Of a stretch of 64,000 bases of DNA, positions 24,010-35,925 are shown one piece after another. The first letter of the stretch is position 1; each line of letters opens with the position of its first letter. The notes beneath the pieces are model-generated. The model made no database searches. It saw nothing but the letters and a program-made list of their open reading frames with translations, and had not been told where the DNA came from. Source of the stretch: Coprinopsis marcescibilis. Lineage: Eukaryota; Basidiomycota; Agaricomycetes; Agaricales; Psathyrellaceae. The position numbers and the translations under genes are program-made. The stretch covers positions 78,322-142,321 of the forward strand of contig ML210179.1 in NCBI GenBank assembly GCA_004369085.1, in the 5' to 3' direction.

Positions 24010-26657
24010 TTACCAGGAACCCTTCACCAGATCCACAGCTCGCTCGGATAGAATGTATACCGCTGCCTGCGTGTGCGCAGTGAGAACATATGGCTGAAAA
24101 GCGATTAGTGGAACAGGTAGACTTCAGATACCAACAACTCACAAATACAGATGAATCAATTACGCGTAATCCAGAAGCACCCTTCACCCTAAGCTCACTG
24201 TCCACCACGCCACGCTTCGAGCCTTTGGACGACATCGATGCAGTACCGACTGGGTGAAAAAATGTTATCGCAGTATCCTTGATACGCTTCTCAAACTCGG
24301 CAGCGGTCAGGATGTCGGGGTCCGGACCCACAAACCCAGTAACATATCCTTCCCATGCGGGGCCAGAGTAGAACCTCTTGAGTAATCGGACGCCTTCTTT
24401 CATCGCCTCCATGTCGAAAGGGTGTCCAAAGAGATTTAAATCTATCAGTGGGTGGTCAAATGGGTTGCTAGACGCGAGTTTCACTGATCCGCCTGGAACT
24501 CATCGTTAATAAATGGGATCCAGACATCGTTGACAAGCGAAAACATACGCGAGTGAGGTGTTAGGAGGCATATGCTGCCACCTGGCGGCCCTCTTCCGTT
24601 CTGGAAAATCACATGGTTCAGCTAAATAACAGGTGGCTGACTTAGAGCAAGGACACCGACGGAAAGAGGCATCTCGATATGTGGAGATGTAGGACCTGTA
24701 GACGGATCCTTGTATTGTTTGAAGAGAGATGAGTCCGAGGGTACCCTCGCCCATAGGATCTGATGGCTAAACCTCTCTGTGTGGGGGCCAGTTCTGTTCT
24801 GCTGCCACATCTCCCAAGCCACAGCAGGGTCAATGCTTCAGGGAAACAGGCAGACTTCGTCACATAAAGTTAAAAGGCAAGTTCTTGGGCTCACGTTGGC
24901 ATTGGAGGTACCGTCGCTGTCCAAGCTACACCTGCAGCAACGTGGTCGGTCAGACCTTCCCCGACATCTGGTAGATGGAGAATTGATGTGATTCCTAGTG
25001 CAGCTAACTCGTCCCGGTTTCCTATGCCAGAGTTCATCAGAATCTGAGGCGAACCAATGACTCCTGCGGTGAGAATAAGCTCCTTTGTCGCTGTGATGGA
25101 TCTGGTGTCTGCAGGGCCTGCAACAAAATATGATGAGTCTCTCGCACGCATGAACTAGACTAAAGCGACAGTGTCGCACCTCCATTTCTTGGTGCAATTT
25201 CAATGGTTCGAATGTCAAGTCGACGCTTCGAGTCCTTCACTGGAAGGACGCGGGTTATGTAAGTTCCTAACACAACAGTCAAGTTCGGACGTTCGCGAAC
25301 ATCCTTCCCAATGTACGCGGCAGCNNNNNNNNNNAACTCGTCCCGGTTTCCTATGCCAGAGTTCATCAGAATCTGAGGCGAACCAATGACTCCTGCGGTG
25401 AGAATAAGCTCCTTTGTCGCTGTGATGGATCTGGTGTCTGCAGGGCCTGCAACAAAATATGATGAGTCTCTCGCACGCATGAACTAGACTAAAGCGACAG
25501 TGTCGCACCTCCATTTCTTGGTGCAATTTCAATGGTTCGAATGTCAAGTCGACGCTTCGAGTCCTTCACTGGAAGGACGCGGGTTATGTAAGTTCCTAAC
25601 ACAACAGTCAAGTTCGGACGTTCGCGAACATCCTTCCCAATGTACGCGGCAGCAGCGCTACTCCGCTCTCCGTTCGCAATCGTAGACTGCATCCATGCTG
25701 GTTGTTTAATCAGACACAGAAATCGAGCAGCTGGCTGTCTCTTTCACTCACTAACGCCAATAGGAACCCCGGCATTCACGTCAAGTCTGAACGGGAACTC
25801 CTTTTGATACTCGGCGTTTTTGATGGCTCGTCTGTCATGTTCTGTTGATCCACTCCAAGGAAGAGAGACTCCCACGTTTCCGTCATAGCCATGAGCGGCA
25901 GGATCAAATTGACCATCGACACTGCGTCCTCCAGCAGGAGGCAACCATCGCTCGTGCTAGTTATAAAATTAAGTTTTCGCATTACCCTGTAGTACCTATA
26001 CGTACCCGTTTTATGTATGGTTGCAGTGCCTCCCAACTCCATCCTTTGTCTCCAGTAACTCTGGCCCAGTTGTCATAGTCGTCAGCCGAGCCTCTCGTGT
26101 ATACCATTCCATCTAATCATGAAGATACGCACTCATCAGCCACTTGACGGATGCCTTAGTGCAGGAGGAATTTACGAACTTATAGCACTGCTCCCGCCAA
26201 GCCCGTACCCACGAGTAACAGGCGTCGTTCGGTTATTGAGTCCTGGTTGAGGAGTAGAGATATAAGGCCATGAAAAGCCGTCCTTAGGTCCGGGATAATT
26301 GGGAACGATCAATTCAATCGTGTCTTTCGTGCTGGAGAGATGTCAGCGAAATCATATTAGTTTCGCATTGGGATTGAACACAAACTCCGGGCCAGCCTCG
26401 ATGAGGAGGACGTTGAACTTTGGATTCTCTGAGAGACGGCTGGCAAGAACACATCCCGCAGTCCCGCCTGTATCGTGGAAATATATCAACGCCTGCAACA
26501 CAGAACACATTTCGGCAAACTCACCTCCAGCAATGATGAAATCGTAGGAAGCCAATGATTTCGGAAGATCAGCAAACTGATGATATACGACGGATAACCC
26601 GAGCTGAGATAGGGAAACCACGAAAGCCACTAAAAGCAGAATGTTGAGGCGTGCCAT
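24010..26657 (-). CDS. Aryl-alcohol oxidase 2 (GMC oxidoreductase), interrupted by an assembly gap
   Basis: Closely related to oxidase 1, with the same order: signal peptide, YDFIIAGGGTAGCVLASRLSE, LIEAGP, SPQILMNSGIGNRDELAALG, FFHPVGTASM and LTAHTQAAVYILSERAVDLVKGSW at the C-terminus. Introns fall at the same points, including the GTTTGT donor after LIEAGP. Ten Ns (25325-25334) are flanked by two identical 319-bp copies (25006-25324 and 25335-25653) covering the same exons twice. If one copy and the gap are removed, the gene reads like its neighbour and should encode about 586 residues. Both active-site His are present, so it is probably functional. In the genome it likely ends 329 bp shorter than shown. 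Confidence 0.88.
25006..25653. repeat. Exact 319-bp direct duplication around a 10-N gap
   Basis: 25006-25324 and 25335-25653 are identical by direct reading, starting AACTCGTCCCGGTTTCC and ending ATGTACGCGGCAGC. The gap of exactly 10 Ns and the lack of any divergence point to two contig ends that overlap and were not merged. Confidence 0.93.
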
Positions 26658-26696
26658 GGTGGGGTCGAGATCAATTTCAGTCGAGGGTCTGGTTAC

Positions 26697-26704
26697 ATTT
26701 ATAT
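26697..26704 (-). promoter_or_regulatory. TATA box of aryl-alcohol oxidase 2
   Basis: TATAAATG on the minus strand, 40 bp before the start codon at 26657, matching the element of oxidase 1 in position and flanks. Confidence 0.55.
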
Positions 26705-26709
26705 GAAGC

Positions 26710-27447
26710 AATTCCGCGCGGCGCGAAGCCAGGATCACGTACTCTGTTCTGAGGTCGCGGGCTTGAATTCTGCGTCACCTGGTCAATTGAAATTTGCGAA
26801 GGAGGGATGAGAATGTCCGCGAGGTTCTATCTTCTGTGATATATCCTCGGAAACAATGTTTTGCCCGGTTTGATTATCATTTACGCTTGTCGACACTTAA
26901 CACTTACTGCTAGTAGGTATTTCGCATGCTTGATCGCAACGCATCTCGTGTTGTTTGGGTCCAGTCCACGAAAGGGCGTCCTCACAGTTCTGTTTCACCC
27001 ATGGACACCCAGATCGTACTAGCCCTCGGTGATTCGTTTTCGTGGGAGTCAGTACGTCTGTGGATGAAGCGATGGGATTAGTTGCACAGCATGGTCACTT
27101 ACCTTGTCAACGTATCTAATCGTGCGTTCCACCTCCTCCGCCTCCAGTGACCTCATCACAGTCATCACAGCTATTGCCACGCCATCCACTTAACTGAAGA
27201 ACGAGGTACCACTGTTACACAATCTGACCTTTGAGTGAGTCCAAGCAGTGATCAAAAACACACTTGCAAAGCCCGTGGCCCCTCACCACACCCACTATTC
27301 CATCATGTGGAGCTCAAGTTGTGGAGCGGGGACGTTTCGGAGATGTAGGCACGGTTGACTTAATCCAGATCCATCTTATGGCCTGGATATACTGCGACAG
27401 GCAGCTCCTACTTATGGTATGCGATAGAGATTGCACAACTGCGGCGA
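26710..27447. other. Intergenic region upstream of oxidase 2
   Basis: The first ~180 bp are the conserved oxidase promoter flank. Beyond it I see no gene. Confidence 0.4.
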
Positions 27448-27696
27448 TTACAACGTGCTAGTCGAAGCCGGGCCAGCCTGAATTAACAAGAGGTTAGTCT
27501 GGTGGTGAGGAAGTAAGGTAGATGGAACTCGCCTCCAGAGTCCAAAGTTAGCAACCTTGGAGTCATATGGTACGAGCGATTTCGGGAGGTCGGGAAAGTT
27601 GATGATGTAGTCTACCTGCCAAACGGGACTGGTCACTATGATGGCAAATGCAAAGTGTCGAATATTGCCAAGGGTCGAAGGTGTTTCAGACTTCAA
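27448..27696 (-). pseudogene. N-terminal relic of a third aryl-alcohol oxidase
   Basis: The frame contains VTSPVWQVDYIINFPDLPKSLVPYDSKVAN and then NLLLIQAGPAS, which line up with VVYHQFADLPKSLASYDFIIAGG and NVLLIEAGPE of the neighbours. The FAD-binding GGGTAGC stretch is missing, and everything after the LIxAGP motif is lost. The next gene downstream on this strand is unrelated. A truncated duplicate with no catalytic part. Confidence 0.75.
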
Positions 27697-27842
27697 TTCA
27701 TTGGACGATACTTGTTATGTACGCGCAGCCACTTGATTGAGCGAGAAAATGGTGGTTGTTTTGTCCAGAAATTTGATTCGGAAACAAAGATAAGACAAAA
27801 TCAGTATGGAAGCGAGAGTACAGAAGCATGTAGGCCAGAACC

Positions 27843-29559
27843 TCAGAACATGGGCCACGGGGGGACGATCACAGGAGGAGGAGTAGTTGGAAGAGGTGCA
27901 TTGATTGTGGTAGAAACAGTATTGCAGCTGGGAATAGGGGTCGCGTAAGCTGGCCCATCTTGGATAGGATTGCATCCCGGCAACTTGTCGAGATCTAAAA
28001 AGGGGTAACCATTGAGCCGAGCTCCACGGCAGCACGAAGTTGGAAGGAGGAATTCGCAGGCTTACATTGATCTTCCGTTATTTCGGGGACTGTCACTGGA
28101 ACACGACAGTTGTTCATAGTCTCCATGTCCTGAGGGGTTAACTCGGGGCATCGAGCGGGATCTGGGTTTCCATCGGTACATATGTCCATTGCGCGTTGAA
28201 GAGAGTCGCCTTCCCAACCAAAGAGATAGTCGGCGTGCTGCCCATACCCAGTTCTGGGGTAGAGGAAATCGTTAGATAGAAAGTAAAACCGAAAGTCACA
28301 GCTTACTTACGGATCGCCCATGCTAAAAACGAAAGGTTGACTTCCATCCTTGGGCCAGAGTTCTGGGCTGTTGAAAGGTCGCGTGTCCCATACAATTTCG
28401 ATGAACAAGAGGGGCAGGCGAACTGGGTGTGTATCCGGACAATCCGTTCCAAAGAACTGGAGACCGTCTGGGGCGGGCGGTCCAGAGGGATGTGCTACGT
28501 GGCTCTGGAGAAGATACCGGTAAGGAGTTCAGCACATTTGAGATTAGAGGAGATGAGAAATACCGAATGATCTGGCGAATCGAGATGTATTCCATCCCAA
28601 CATCTGCGAACGACTTTGTCAACTTGGTGCTGAAAACAACGATAAGAACGTACTGAGGAAAGAATACATTGGTACGAATTCCACCAGTGCATATCTTCTG
28701 CGGAAGTTCGAAAGAGTCGTCGGGTCCATTCCCAGGAGAGCCAAAGGGACCAGGATCAGCTCCTTGGAAGCATCGGAAAGTTGTCGCCTTGGCGGCAGTA
28801 CTGCTGGGGTCGATGTCGTCTCGCCGGCGCATAGGGTTTCCGACGATCATTCGGAAGCCCTACCATTGCATCAGTCTACGAGCAGGAATCATGTTGTTGG
28901 TAAAAAGGGCTGGAGACGTACCTTGGCGAAAGCAGTGACCTTGAGGTTCTTTGTGGGTGCGCGAGGCTGGAAGTAGTAAACAGTCATCCCCCCAGACTGT
29001 GTTCCAGGTCCTGTCCCATGATTGGCCATTTGGGGCACCTTTGGGCAAACGTCAGTCAGCGCCCTTCTAGGCTGGACACATGCGACCCATAGCAGCTTAC
29101 ACGGAAGTAGCTACCGTTTGGGTGCTTGAAGTACAGAACAGCAGTCCAATAGTTGGATTTATCCTCTTTGAATCGACATGTCGTGCAGCTTGCGGTATTT
29201 TCGATATCCAAAGTAGGGTGCATCGTGAGATTGAAGCTATAACATGTCAGAGCCCTGGCTACGCTATTCATGTTCTGGCTTTCGCTTACGCATTCTAAAA
29301 GTGAATCTCAACGTCAGTGCCGCTACTGTAGTGTAGATCTTCCAGTCAAGGACGTACCCCTCCGACGATTTGGTGAACATGGGGCGATATTTCCCCTGGG
29401 GTGACAAGACTGGCATGTATTAGCCACACAGGACGTACTTTCCGATCGTACGCGCACTCACGGGTCAAATCTCTCGGTCACTAACTGTGAACATGGAAAT
29501 CGAAGTAGTGCAATTGTCGGAGCTGCGAAGAGCAGAAACGATGCAAGAAGCCTATACAT
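27843..29559 (-). CDS. DUF1996-domain secreted protein
   Basis: Exons: 29462..29559, 29358..29409, 29290..29294 (5 nt), 29101..29236, 28922..29038, 28654..28859, 28564..28603, 28311..28504, 28066..28253, 27843..27994; 1188 nt, 395 residues. A signal peptide (LLASFLLFAAPTIA) is followed by the family landmarks ISPHVHQIVGGNAFN, CTTCRFKEDKSNYWTAVLYF, GGMTVYYFQPR, GFRMIVGNP, CWDGIHLDSPDHSSHVA and QHADYLFGWEGDSLQ. The C-terminus is a short Pro/Thr/Ile-rich tail ending WPMF. DUF1996 proteins are secreted fungal proteins, common in wood-decay species and sometimes joined to WSC or CBM1 modules; their activity is unknown. Neither module is present here. Complete gene with no lesions seen. Confidence 0.9.
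29290..29294 (-). other. Five-nucleotide micro-exon in the DUF1996 gene
   Basis: The minus strand reads CACTTTTAG|AATGC|GTAAGC. It supplies the Asn-Ala of the family-conserved VGGNAFN motif between exons ending GGAGGG|GTACGT and starting TTATAG|CTTCAATC. Skipping it would lose Asn-Ala and shift the frame by two. Confidence 0.75.
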
Positions 29560-31030
29560 GATACAAAGTCGAGTGGTAAGTCGGTCCACTACGGTAGTAA
29601 CATTCATCAGAGCTAACCTTTTTTAACATCCTCGACCTCCTCAAGATTTCGAACCCTTTGGCAGAACTTCAGAACCTCAGAACATCACGGCTTTCGAAAG
29701 TTGAATTCACTAAGTATCCGCCATTTCGCCGAATGGGTGAGTATATCCGAGATTTCGTTGGGAGTATGGAATTTGGAAGACAAGGCCCGAAAGGTATGCG
29801 GTGGTAAGTTGAACAGAACCCTAACCCCGACTTAGTCTGGCTCAATTGGGCTTGGCTGCTTTGTCATCTCAATGCCAAGTCATTTGGGCACTAATTATAC
29901 GGCTAGTCAGGGCGGCGCGGGCGCTTAGTTGTTTCCCTGTAGTCAGGGAAATTGACTCTGTGGGAAGTTGACGAGAAGCAGTGGTCGTTATAAAGCACAG
30001 TAACGATTAGCAGGTCTATGTGAGGGCTCATTTTGAGTACATCCGCTCCACGTTCCTTCAACGAACAGCCTGCACCTAGGTAAGCTTCACCGAATTCAAT
30101 GCGGCCGTCTCGTTTCAACCTTTAAGGTTAACCAGGACCTTCTGGGTGTCTCCGCCCATCTTTCTGGAGCTAGTAGTGGAGCGCTCTAGCCTCACGGGGG
30201 CAACGCGATTGTTTCGGATGATAAATCTGGGGTATTACATCCGGAACGATCGTTAATGGAGATTTTGAAACTCGGAGGTCCTGGTTTAGAAGCTTGAAAG
30301 GCTGGCCGGCCATCAAGCTAATCGCTAGCCACACTCTGGATAAGAGACATAACCATGCCACAAAAGGCCCATACAGTGGTGGCTAGTTGAAACAGAGTGC
30401 TCAGCCTTCCACGTTACCAAATATTTGGACATCTTAGACTATATGTGCGGACCGCAAGAGACCATCAAGGGGCATCGATTAATGACTTTGATCGGGCTTT
30501 CAACTGTTAGACGCCGGGGTACCCGGCGACTCGGAGACGAGTCGGATGTACACCATTTGTTGACTTTAAAACCATCGAAATAACCGCCCAGCACACATAC
30601 ATAGGCCTTGGTCCCCAGTGCTTTAACTGAGACAGATATCAGAGTCCATTGAAATGCGGCATCAGCTGGTTACGATTTCTCTGTGTAAGACTCAATTCAC
30701 TGCAATATATGGGTATGTGGACCCTGTGATGAATTCGGATCAGACCAAATTGTATCTGCGTGTGAACAACCTGACTGCCAGCTGTTGTCCTCCTACCACA
30801 TTCATTTCTTCTTCGCGCTGCGCACGCAAGTCGTGCAAAGGTTCGCTCGAAAACCTCGGCGCTCTACTCCCCTTCAGCAGCCAGGGCAATGGACAATCTC
30901 GAATCTGAGGAAACGGACCCTATTTTGCTGTAAAGTCCTTTTGATGCCTTTCTGCTGAGTTCACTCTCTGACGCTTATCGACAAAGGACTGGTCCTCTTG
31001 TAGGTTCTCCATTGGTTCGTCGCAAATATG
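29560..31030. other. Region without a recognised gene
   Basis: Only short motif-free frames. It may contain the promoter of the DUF1996 gene on the left and a first exon of the DUF6534-type gene on the right, neither of which I can place. Confidence 0.35.
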
Positions 31031-31045
31031 TCTGCTTGACGGGGC

Positions 31046-32491
31046 TGTCACAAAGCTACTGGGTATATGTGGATGCTATCTTCTCTTTGGGGTGTACCTT
31101 CTGCAACTTCGTGCGTGAAGGACTTTGGCAATCGCGATAAGAGACGCTCGACTGACAAAAGCTTGATTGTCAGAATATTATGTCTCCAAGACGATGTTAA
31201 GGAACAACGGTAGGCACAACAATCGAATACTACTTCAATGTATTGGTACGTTGTCTTCTCGACAGTTACCAAGGTTTGTCTCTGTTTTAATATGCGCCTC
31301 GTCTCGCAGTGGGCCTGGTCACTTTGCTCGAGATTCTGGGACTTATATTGCTCACGATGCATGCATGGGACACCTTGATCCTTGGACTTAGCCAGCCAGA
31401 ACGACGAAATAACCTGTCCATTGTGGTCCCAATACATCCAGGCATAAATGGATTGAGTGCGTGAATAATCGCACAGAGCGTTGCTTTCCAACTAATATCA
31501 TATAAAGTTGGGCTTTGTGTCCAGGCATTCTTCGCCCGGTAAGCTGGGACTCCCCCGTGAGCAAGAGGACCCATTTAAATGGCCATATATCCACATTAGG
31601 CGAATTTGGATACTCAAGTGGAACTGGCTTGATGTGGCAGTTTCTTATACCATCGTTGTGGTAAGCCAAATGACTCTTCTTGAGCGATTAATGTGTCGAA
31701 TGGCGGCTCATTTAGTTTTCAGATGGCCTTTGGTCAGTTTATTGGCTCAATAGGGGTCAGTGTACAGGTGAAGGCATTTGAAAACTCGATGATCAATATG
31801 ACGATCACTGATAATTCGCAGTTCGGTATTGTTGGTCAGAGAGTAGACCAATTCGATGTGTTAAGGCCTTGGGCTTTCCTACATCTCGGAGGGAGTCTCC
31901 TGTGCGACGCGATTATTACAGTATTTATGTTTATCAAGGTAAGAGTCCCTACTACATTCTTGCCACCTGGTGCTTACCACGTTCATTGGACACAGCTGCG
32001 CTGGTATAAGAAGCGTATCTCTGTTCCAGCGGTGCAGACGATGATACGCTCCTTGAGTATCATTACCGTAGAGAATGGCCTTGTCATTACGGTCTTCGTC
32101 GCCTTAAACTTGAGCTTATACGCTTCACGACCTCACGTCGTAATTCATATCGCATTGTGAGTTTTCTAAATATCTCTCGCCCTCAAGTGACTGAACCTAG
32201 GCCCTGTCCGAAGTCACTGGATGTCTGGAAGACTGTGAGTGAAATGCTCTGCGTTCCGTTTATAATGGCTTGAAGGCTGATCTATGTCGCTGTAGGTATG
32301 CCAACGTCCTGCTAGCCGCCGTCAACAACACGAGGATCTTGGAATATAAACATCCACATTCAACCATTCCAGCAGCAGATTCGCGTGCCTTTCAATTTAT
32401 GGGAGTTGGACTTGCCCCAGTGGCCAAAGATCCAGAGTGCGCTGAACCTAACCCGGTCGAGCACTCGTCTAGTACATTACCAAACGACTAA
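31046..32491 (+). CDS. DUF6534-type membrane protein, copy 1 of a local pair
   Basis: Spliced pieces in order: TKLLGICGCYLLFGVYLLQL; YVSKTMLRNN...LLQCI; GLVTLLEILGLILLTMHAWDTLILGLSQPERR...INGL; FFARRIWILKWNWLDVAVSYTIVVV; MAFGQFIGSIGVSVQ; WAFLHLGGSLLCDAIITVFMFIK; LRWYKKRISVPAVQTMIRSLSIITVENGLVITVFVALNLSLYASRP; and YANVLLAAVNNTRILEYKH to a stop at 32491. The order and the 'VN(N/S)TR' end fit the DUF6534 family (multi-pass, function unknown). The start codon was not found, and the junction between INGL and FFAR (about 31460-31545) only keeps frame with a GC donor, so this copy may be damaged. Exons are approximate. Confidence 0.65.
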
Positions 32492-33659
32492 TACACTATC
32501 CTTACTAATGTCATATAAATGTACTATTAGCAGCATCAAGCGCTTACCATTAACACTCCATCCTTCAAACCCCAGATTCCCAGTACCCGAAACTGCAGTT
32601 TATCGTGTCTGTCGAATTCGACTCTCTTTCGCAGCTATGCAAGGCCTCAGAAATATCTGATCACGATTCATGAAGCCAGACAGGTAACGTGCGATGAACC
32701 AAACAACTCGAGTATGTGGCTCTGTTGCTGGGACGGTATAATGAACTGTGGTATTTAGGCCCCAGGAGATGCATTAATCGCTTGTACGGTATCTAGGTGA
32801 CACTACATCGGCATGATGTGCCATCCGAGCCCTGTGAACTTCTCTGTGTGGATGCCGCCCGGCGAAACGCCCACTGACACATTTAATAGACTCGACTAAA
32901 CGGCTGCCAGGCTGTTCTCGCTAGGTAAAGGGTTTCGAGTACTATGAACGAGTGACCAGCATACACTGGTAGTACTGTAATCCGGGCCACAACTTCAAGT
33001 ATATTCATTGGTACAGGTACAAATGTGACAGATACAACATAGATATGCGACGGAGACGTTTGAGTCAGCCGTTGGCTATCCAAAATTCCATATCAACCAT
33101 CAGGCCTGAACTTGGATGAGAACGGTGGAACACTCACAGATTACGAACTCTAGCGCTCGATCGTTATTCGCGAGTGTGGCGACCGGAACCATCTCTAAGA
33201 TGGTTCCGTGGTCCTCTCGGTCTTCTCTGCCGGGTGCCTATCTCGGCCGTGCCTTCAATGGAAGTGGTATTCCGAGCCAAACAGGGCAATCCAACCTGAA
33301 CAGAGCCCTGAAATGAGTGAAACTGAAAAATATGAGAGCAATATCAAAACCTGTCCTTGGTTGTGCACGAACTCTAATTTCCTTCGGAGCTTGTCCAATA
33401 TGAGAAGCCAAGTTCTCAAATCGGAGTCGCCGTACACCGACTATCGTCGAGTAAATGGATATGGGTGCAGGAGTTTGTTTGGAACATTTACAAGCGGCTG
33501 AGTGGCTATCAGAGTTCTTATCATAGATTGCGTCAATACTACAAATGGTCAAGCTTCAACTTGAAGAAGTCATATAATAAATACACTATCATCTAGACGA
33601 GTCAGAGAGGAAAGGAGAGAAATTCAGAGGTAGAGATAATCGTATGGTACAAGAAGCGG
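32492..33659. other. Region without a recognised gene; one perfect short hairpin
   Basis: No gene recognised. At 33184-33206 the sequence GGAACCATCT-CTA-AGATGGTTCC is a perfect 10-bp inverted repeat with a 3-nt loop. Confidence 0.4.
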
Positions 33660-34040
33660 GACAAGAGCAGAGACATCGACGTACGAGAATCCGGGAATCC
33701 GGGAAGTTGGAAGGAACGCCAACCGCCATTGCGCTCAGGACCAGAGTCTAACCAATGCTACTATCCATTCATGACACTACGGTTATCTTACTGTCATACT
33801 TCCTTTCCTAACAGCTTTTTGGGGAGCACGGCTTTCCTGGCTTTCTTCAAGCGCCTAGCCTCGCGAAGTGCCTCAGCGGAGGTCATGCTGGTAAACCCTA
33901 AGTCCCGACAGACTTCGACCTTCCCATCTACATTCCTTGTCGTGTTTGTGTTCATGTTTAATGTGAGCCTGCACCTCACAGAAGCCGGTTCGACGACTAT
34001 GACCAGTTCCACGAAATTAACAATAGGGTTGAGTTCCATC
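33660..34040 (-). pseudogene. Inverted, internally deleted fragment of the 'F' zinc-finger-like gene family
   Basis: The minus-strand frame 34039..33794 contains VDGKVEVCRDLGFTSMTSAEALREARRLKKARKA, which lines up with RDRVEVCQDLKLNNMT and then TEALNKVRRLRKVRKA of the gene at 62239-63177, skipping about 75 residues in between. The 3' flank also matches: CCAACTTCCCGGATTCCCGGATTCTCGTACGTCGATGTCTC here and CCAACTTCCCTGATCCCTGGATTCTCGTACGCCGATGTCTC at 63263-63303. Homology therefore extends past the coding region. Confidence 0.75.
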
Positions 34041-35925
34041 GTCGATGGGCGTTTAGAACTTGTGAGTACAGCGGTGTTTCGATGCGGAATCTAGGATTAA
34101 CATTCGCGCAATACCTGTGCTGCCCACCCGGTCTTTGGGAGTACAAGGGACACTCTGTTGAAGCTTGACAATGTGGACTTAGCATGGGTAAAACTCTCTG
34201 CCTCAGTTTCCCCGCGTAGGCTACAGACAACTGTCCTGTTATTTGATGGCAATGCAAAGTAGTCTTGCGATATTTATGATGTATGTAGAGCTATCTGTCT
34301 AGAAGTATCATCATGATATAGCAGCCCTACGGCGCTTTCCGTGTAGGCATTGGCGCCTCAGCTGTGGTGGCGCTGCAATCCCCAAACAATGGAGCCCCTG
34401 CTAGCTTAAGCTGAGACTCGGGCCATGATCCGTTACTTGGCGACCAAGGTCATCCAGCTTGGACCGCCGACCACCACTACCACGATCCATTTGTATCCGG
34501 CAAACCTCGAGAGGGGCCAAATAACACACAACACCCAGGGAGCCCCACCGGTCACAGGTCCAATCGCTGCCGCTAAGTAACACTGCTGAGAGTCAGACGG
34601 GTATACATTTCGCGCTGCAAAATTCATGCAATATCCTTGACTATATGTTTCATATTTTTTCAAAGATATTGTGCAGTACAGAATGTTTGAACAATAGGTA
34701 ACATATAGTTATGGATTTTGAGCGGATATAGCAGGGTGTCATAGAATCTGATCGCATCTGTACGTGCTCGTCTCCCTTATTGTGTAGGGAGACAACAGAG
34801 GCACTGGTAGGGTCCAATTCTATTGATCATTGCAATATGGTTGCCAAATCATAAACTAAATGTTACATATTGTACGAATCATTTTACAGCTTACTATATG
34901 TTCCCGCTGATATGATACATTTAGTTTTAGATTTAGCGGACATTTTGCGATGCGGAGTATTTTCCCGTCCCAGCAGTGTAACGGTAAGCCATTGGAGACA
35001 GTATAAATTTATTGATCAATACAAGTGAGCTTGATGTAAATATGTGACGGCAATAGCCAAGACCTCGACTGCGCACGGTTCCACTTTTTAATCACTTTCT
35101 CTTCGGAGTCTGTGCGATTTTAGACGCCCAATCGGCAATCCAGAGTCGCCCTACACCTGCAGTCAATGTTGAATAACTTGTGGACAGTTGGCCCTTTAGC
35201 GTAAATTACCCTTTGGTCCTTGGATGGCAACCGTTTGAAGGTCGAAGTCGTGTCGCTAAACCAACTATATGGGCTAAATGGGCTTGTGGTGTTATTTATT
35301 GCATGAGGCAAATGCTTGGCAGAGCCGGCATCAGCAGACTCGGGTAAGTACACGAAAGCTTGAAGCAAAGGTTTATGGAGGGACTTTGCTCCGAGTCAGA
35401 CCCCAATTTCTCTATAAATATCTGCTCGTACGGATGTGCTCATGCAGCACCGTTACCATCCATGCAGTATACAAGGGTTCGGGGAGAGCAAAGATTCAGG
35501 AGGGCGGGCCCGAACAACTGCACTTGCCCTTGCCTTTCGGCACATCTATGAATAGAAATACGTACATCAGCCATAGTCTCCTTACTGTCGGTGCTATAGC
35601 CTGTAAAGCCGTAAAGAAATAAATTTCGTTGTGCAAACACGTCGACCGCCAAATGCTTTCTTCCCGAATCCCCCGCGATATACTGCGGGATATAGAAACA
35701 CAGCACGCAAACGTCGCCAAGGCTGGAAGCCATGGCCAGCTTGGGATCTGAAGGACTTGACCCTGCATCAATGTGCGTGCCCCCCTCATAGTAGAGCGAC
35801 CCAGAGCTTAGCAGCCCTTTCGCTGTCACCTAACACGCTTACATGGCAGAACTGGGCCAGTTGTAGGTCACTTCCTCATCACCGCCTACTTAAACCATCC
35901 TGCTGACGATGTCCAAATACAAAGC
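34041..35925. other. Region without a recognised gene
   Basis: AT-rich in part (about 34600-35050). Short frames only; the 5' end of the next DUF6534-type gene may start in the last few hundred bases. Confidence 0.35.
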
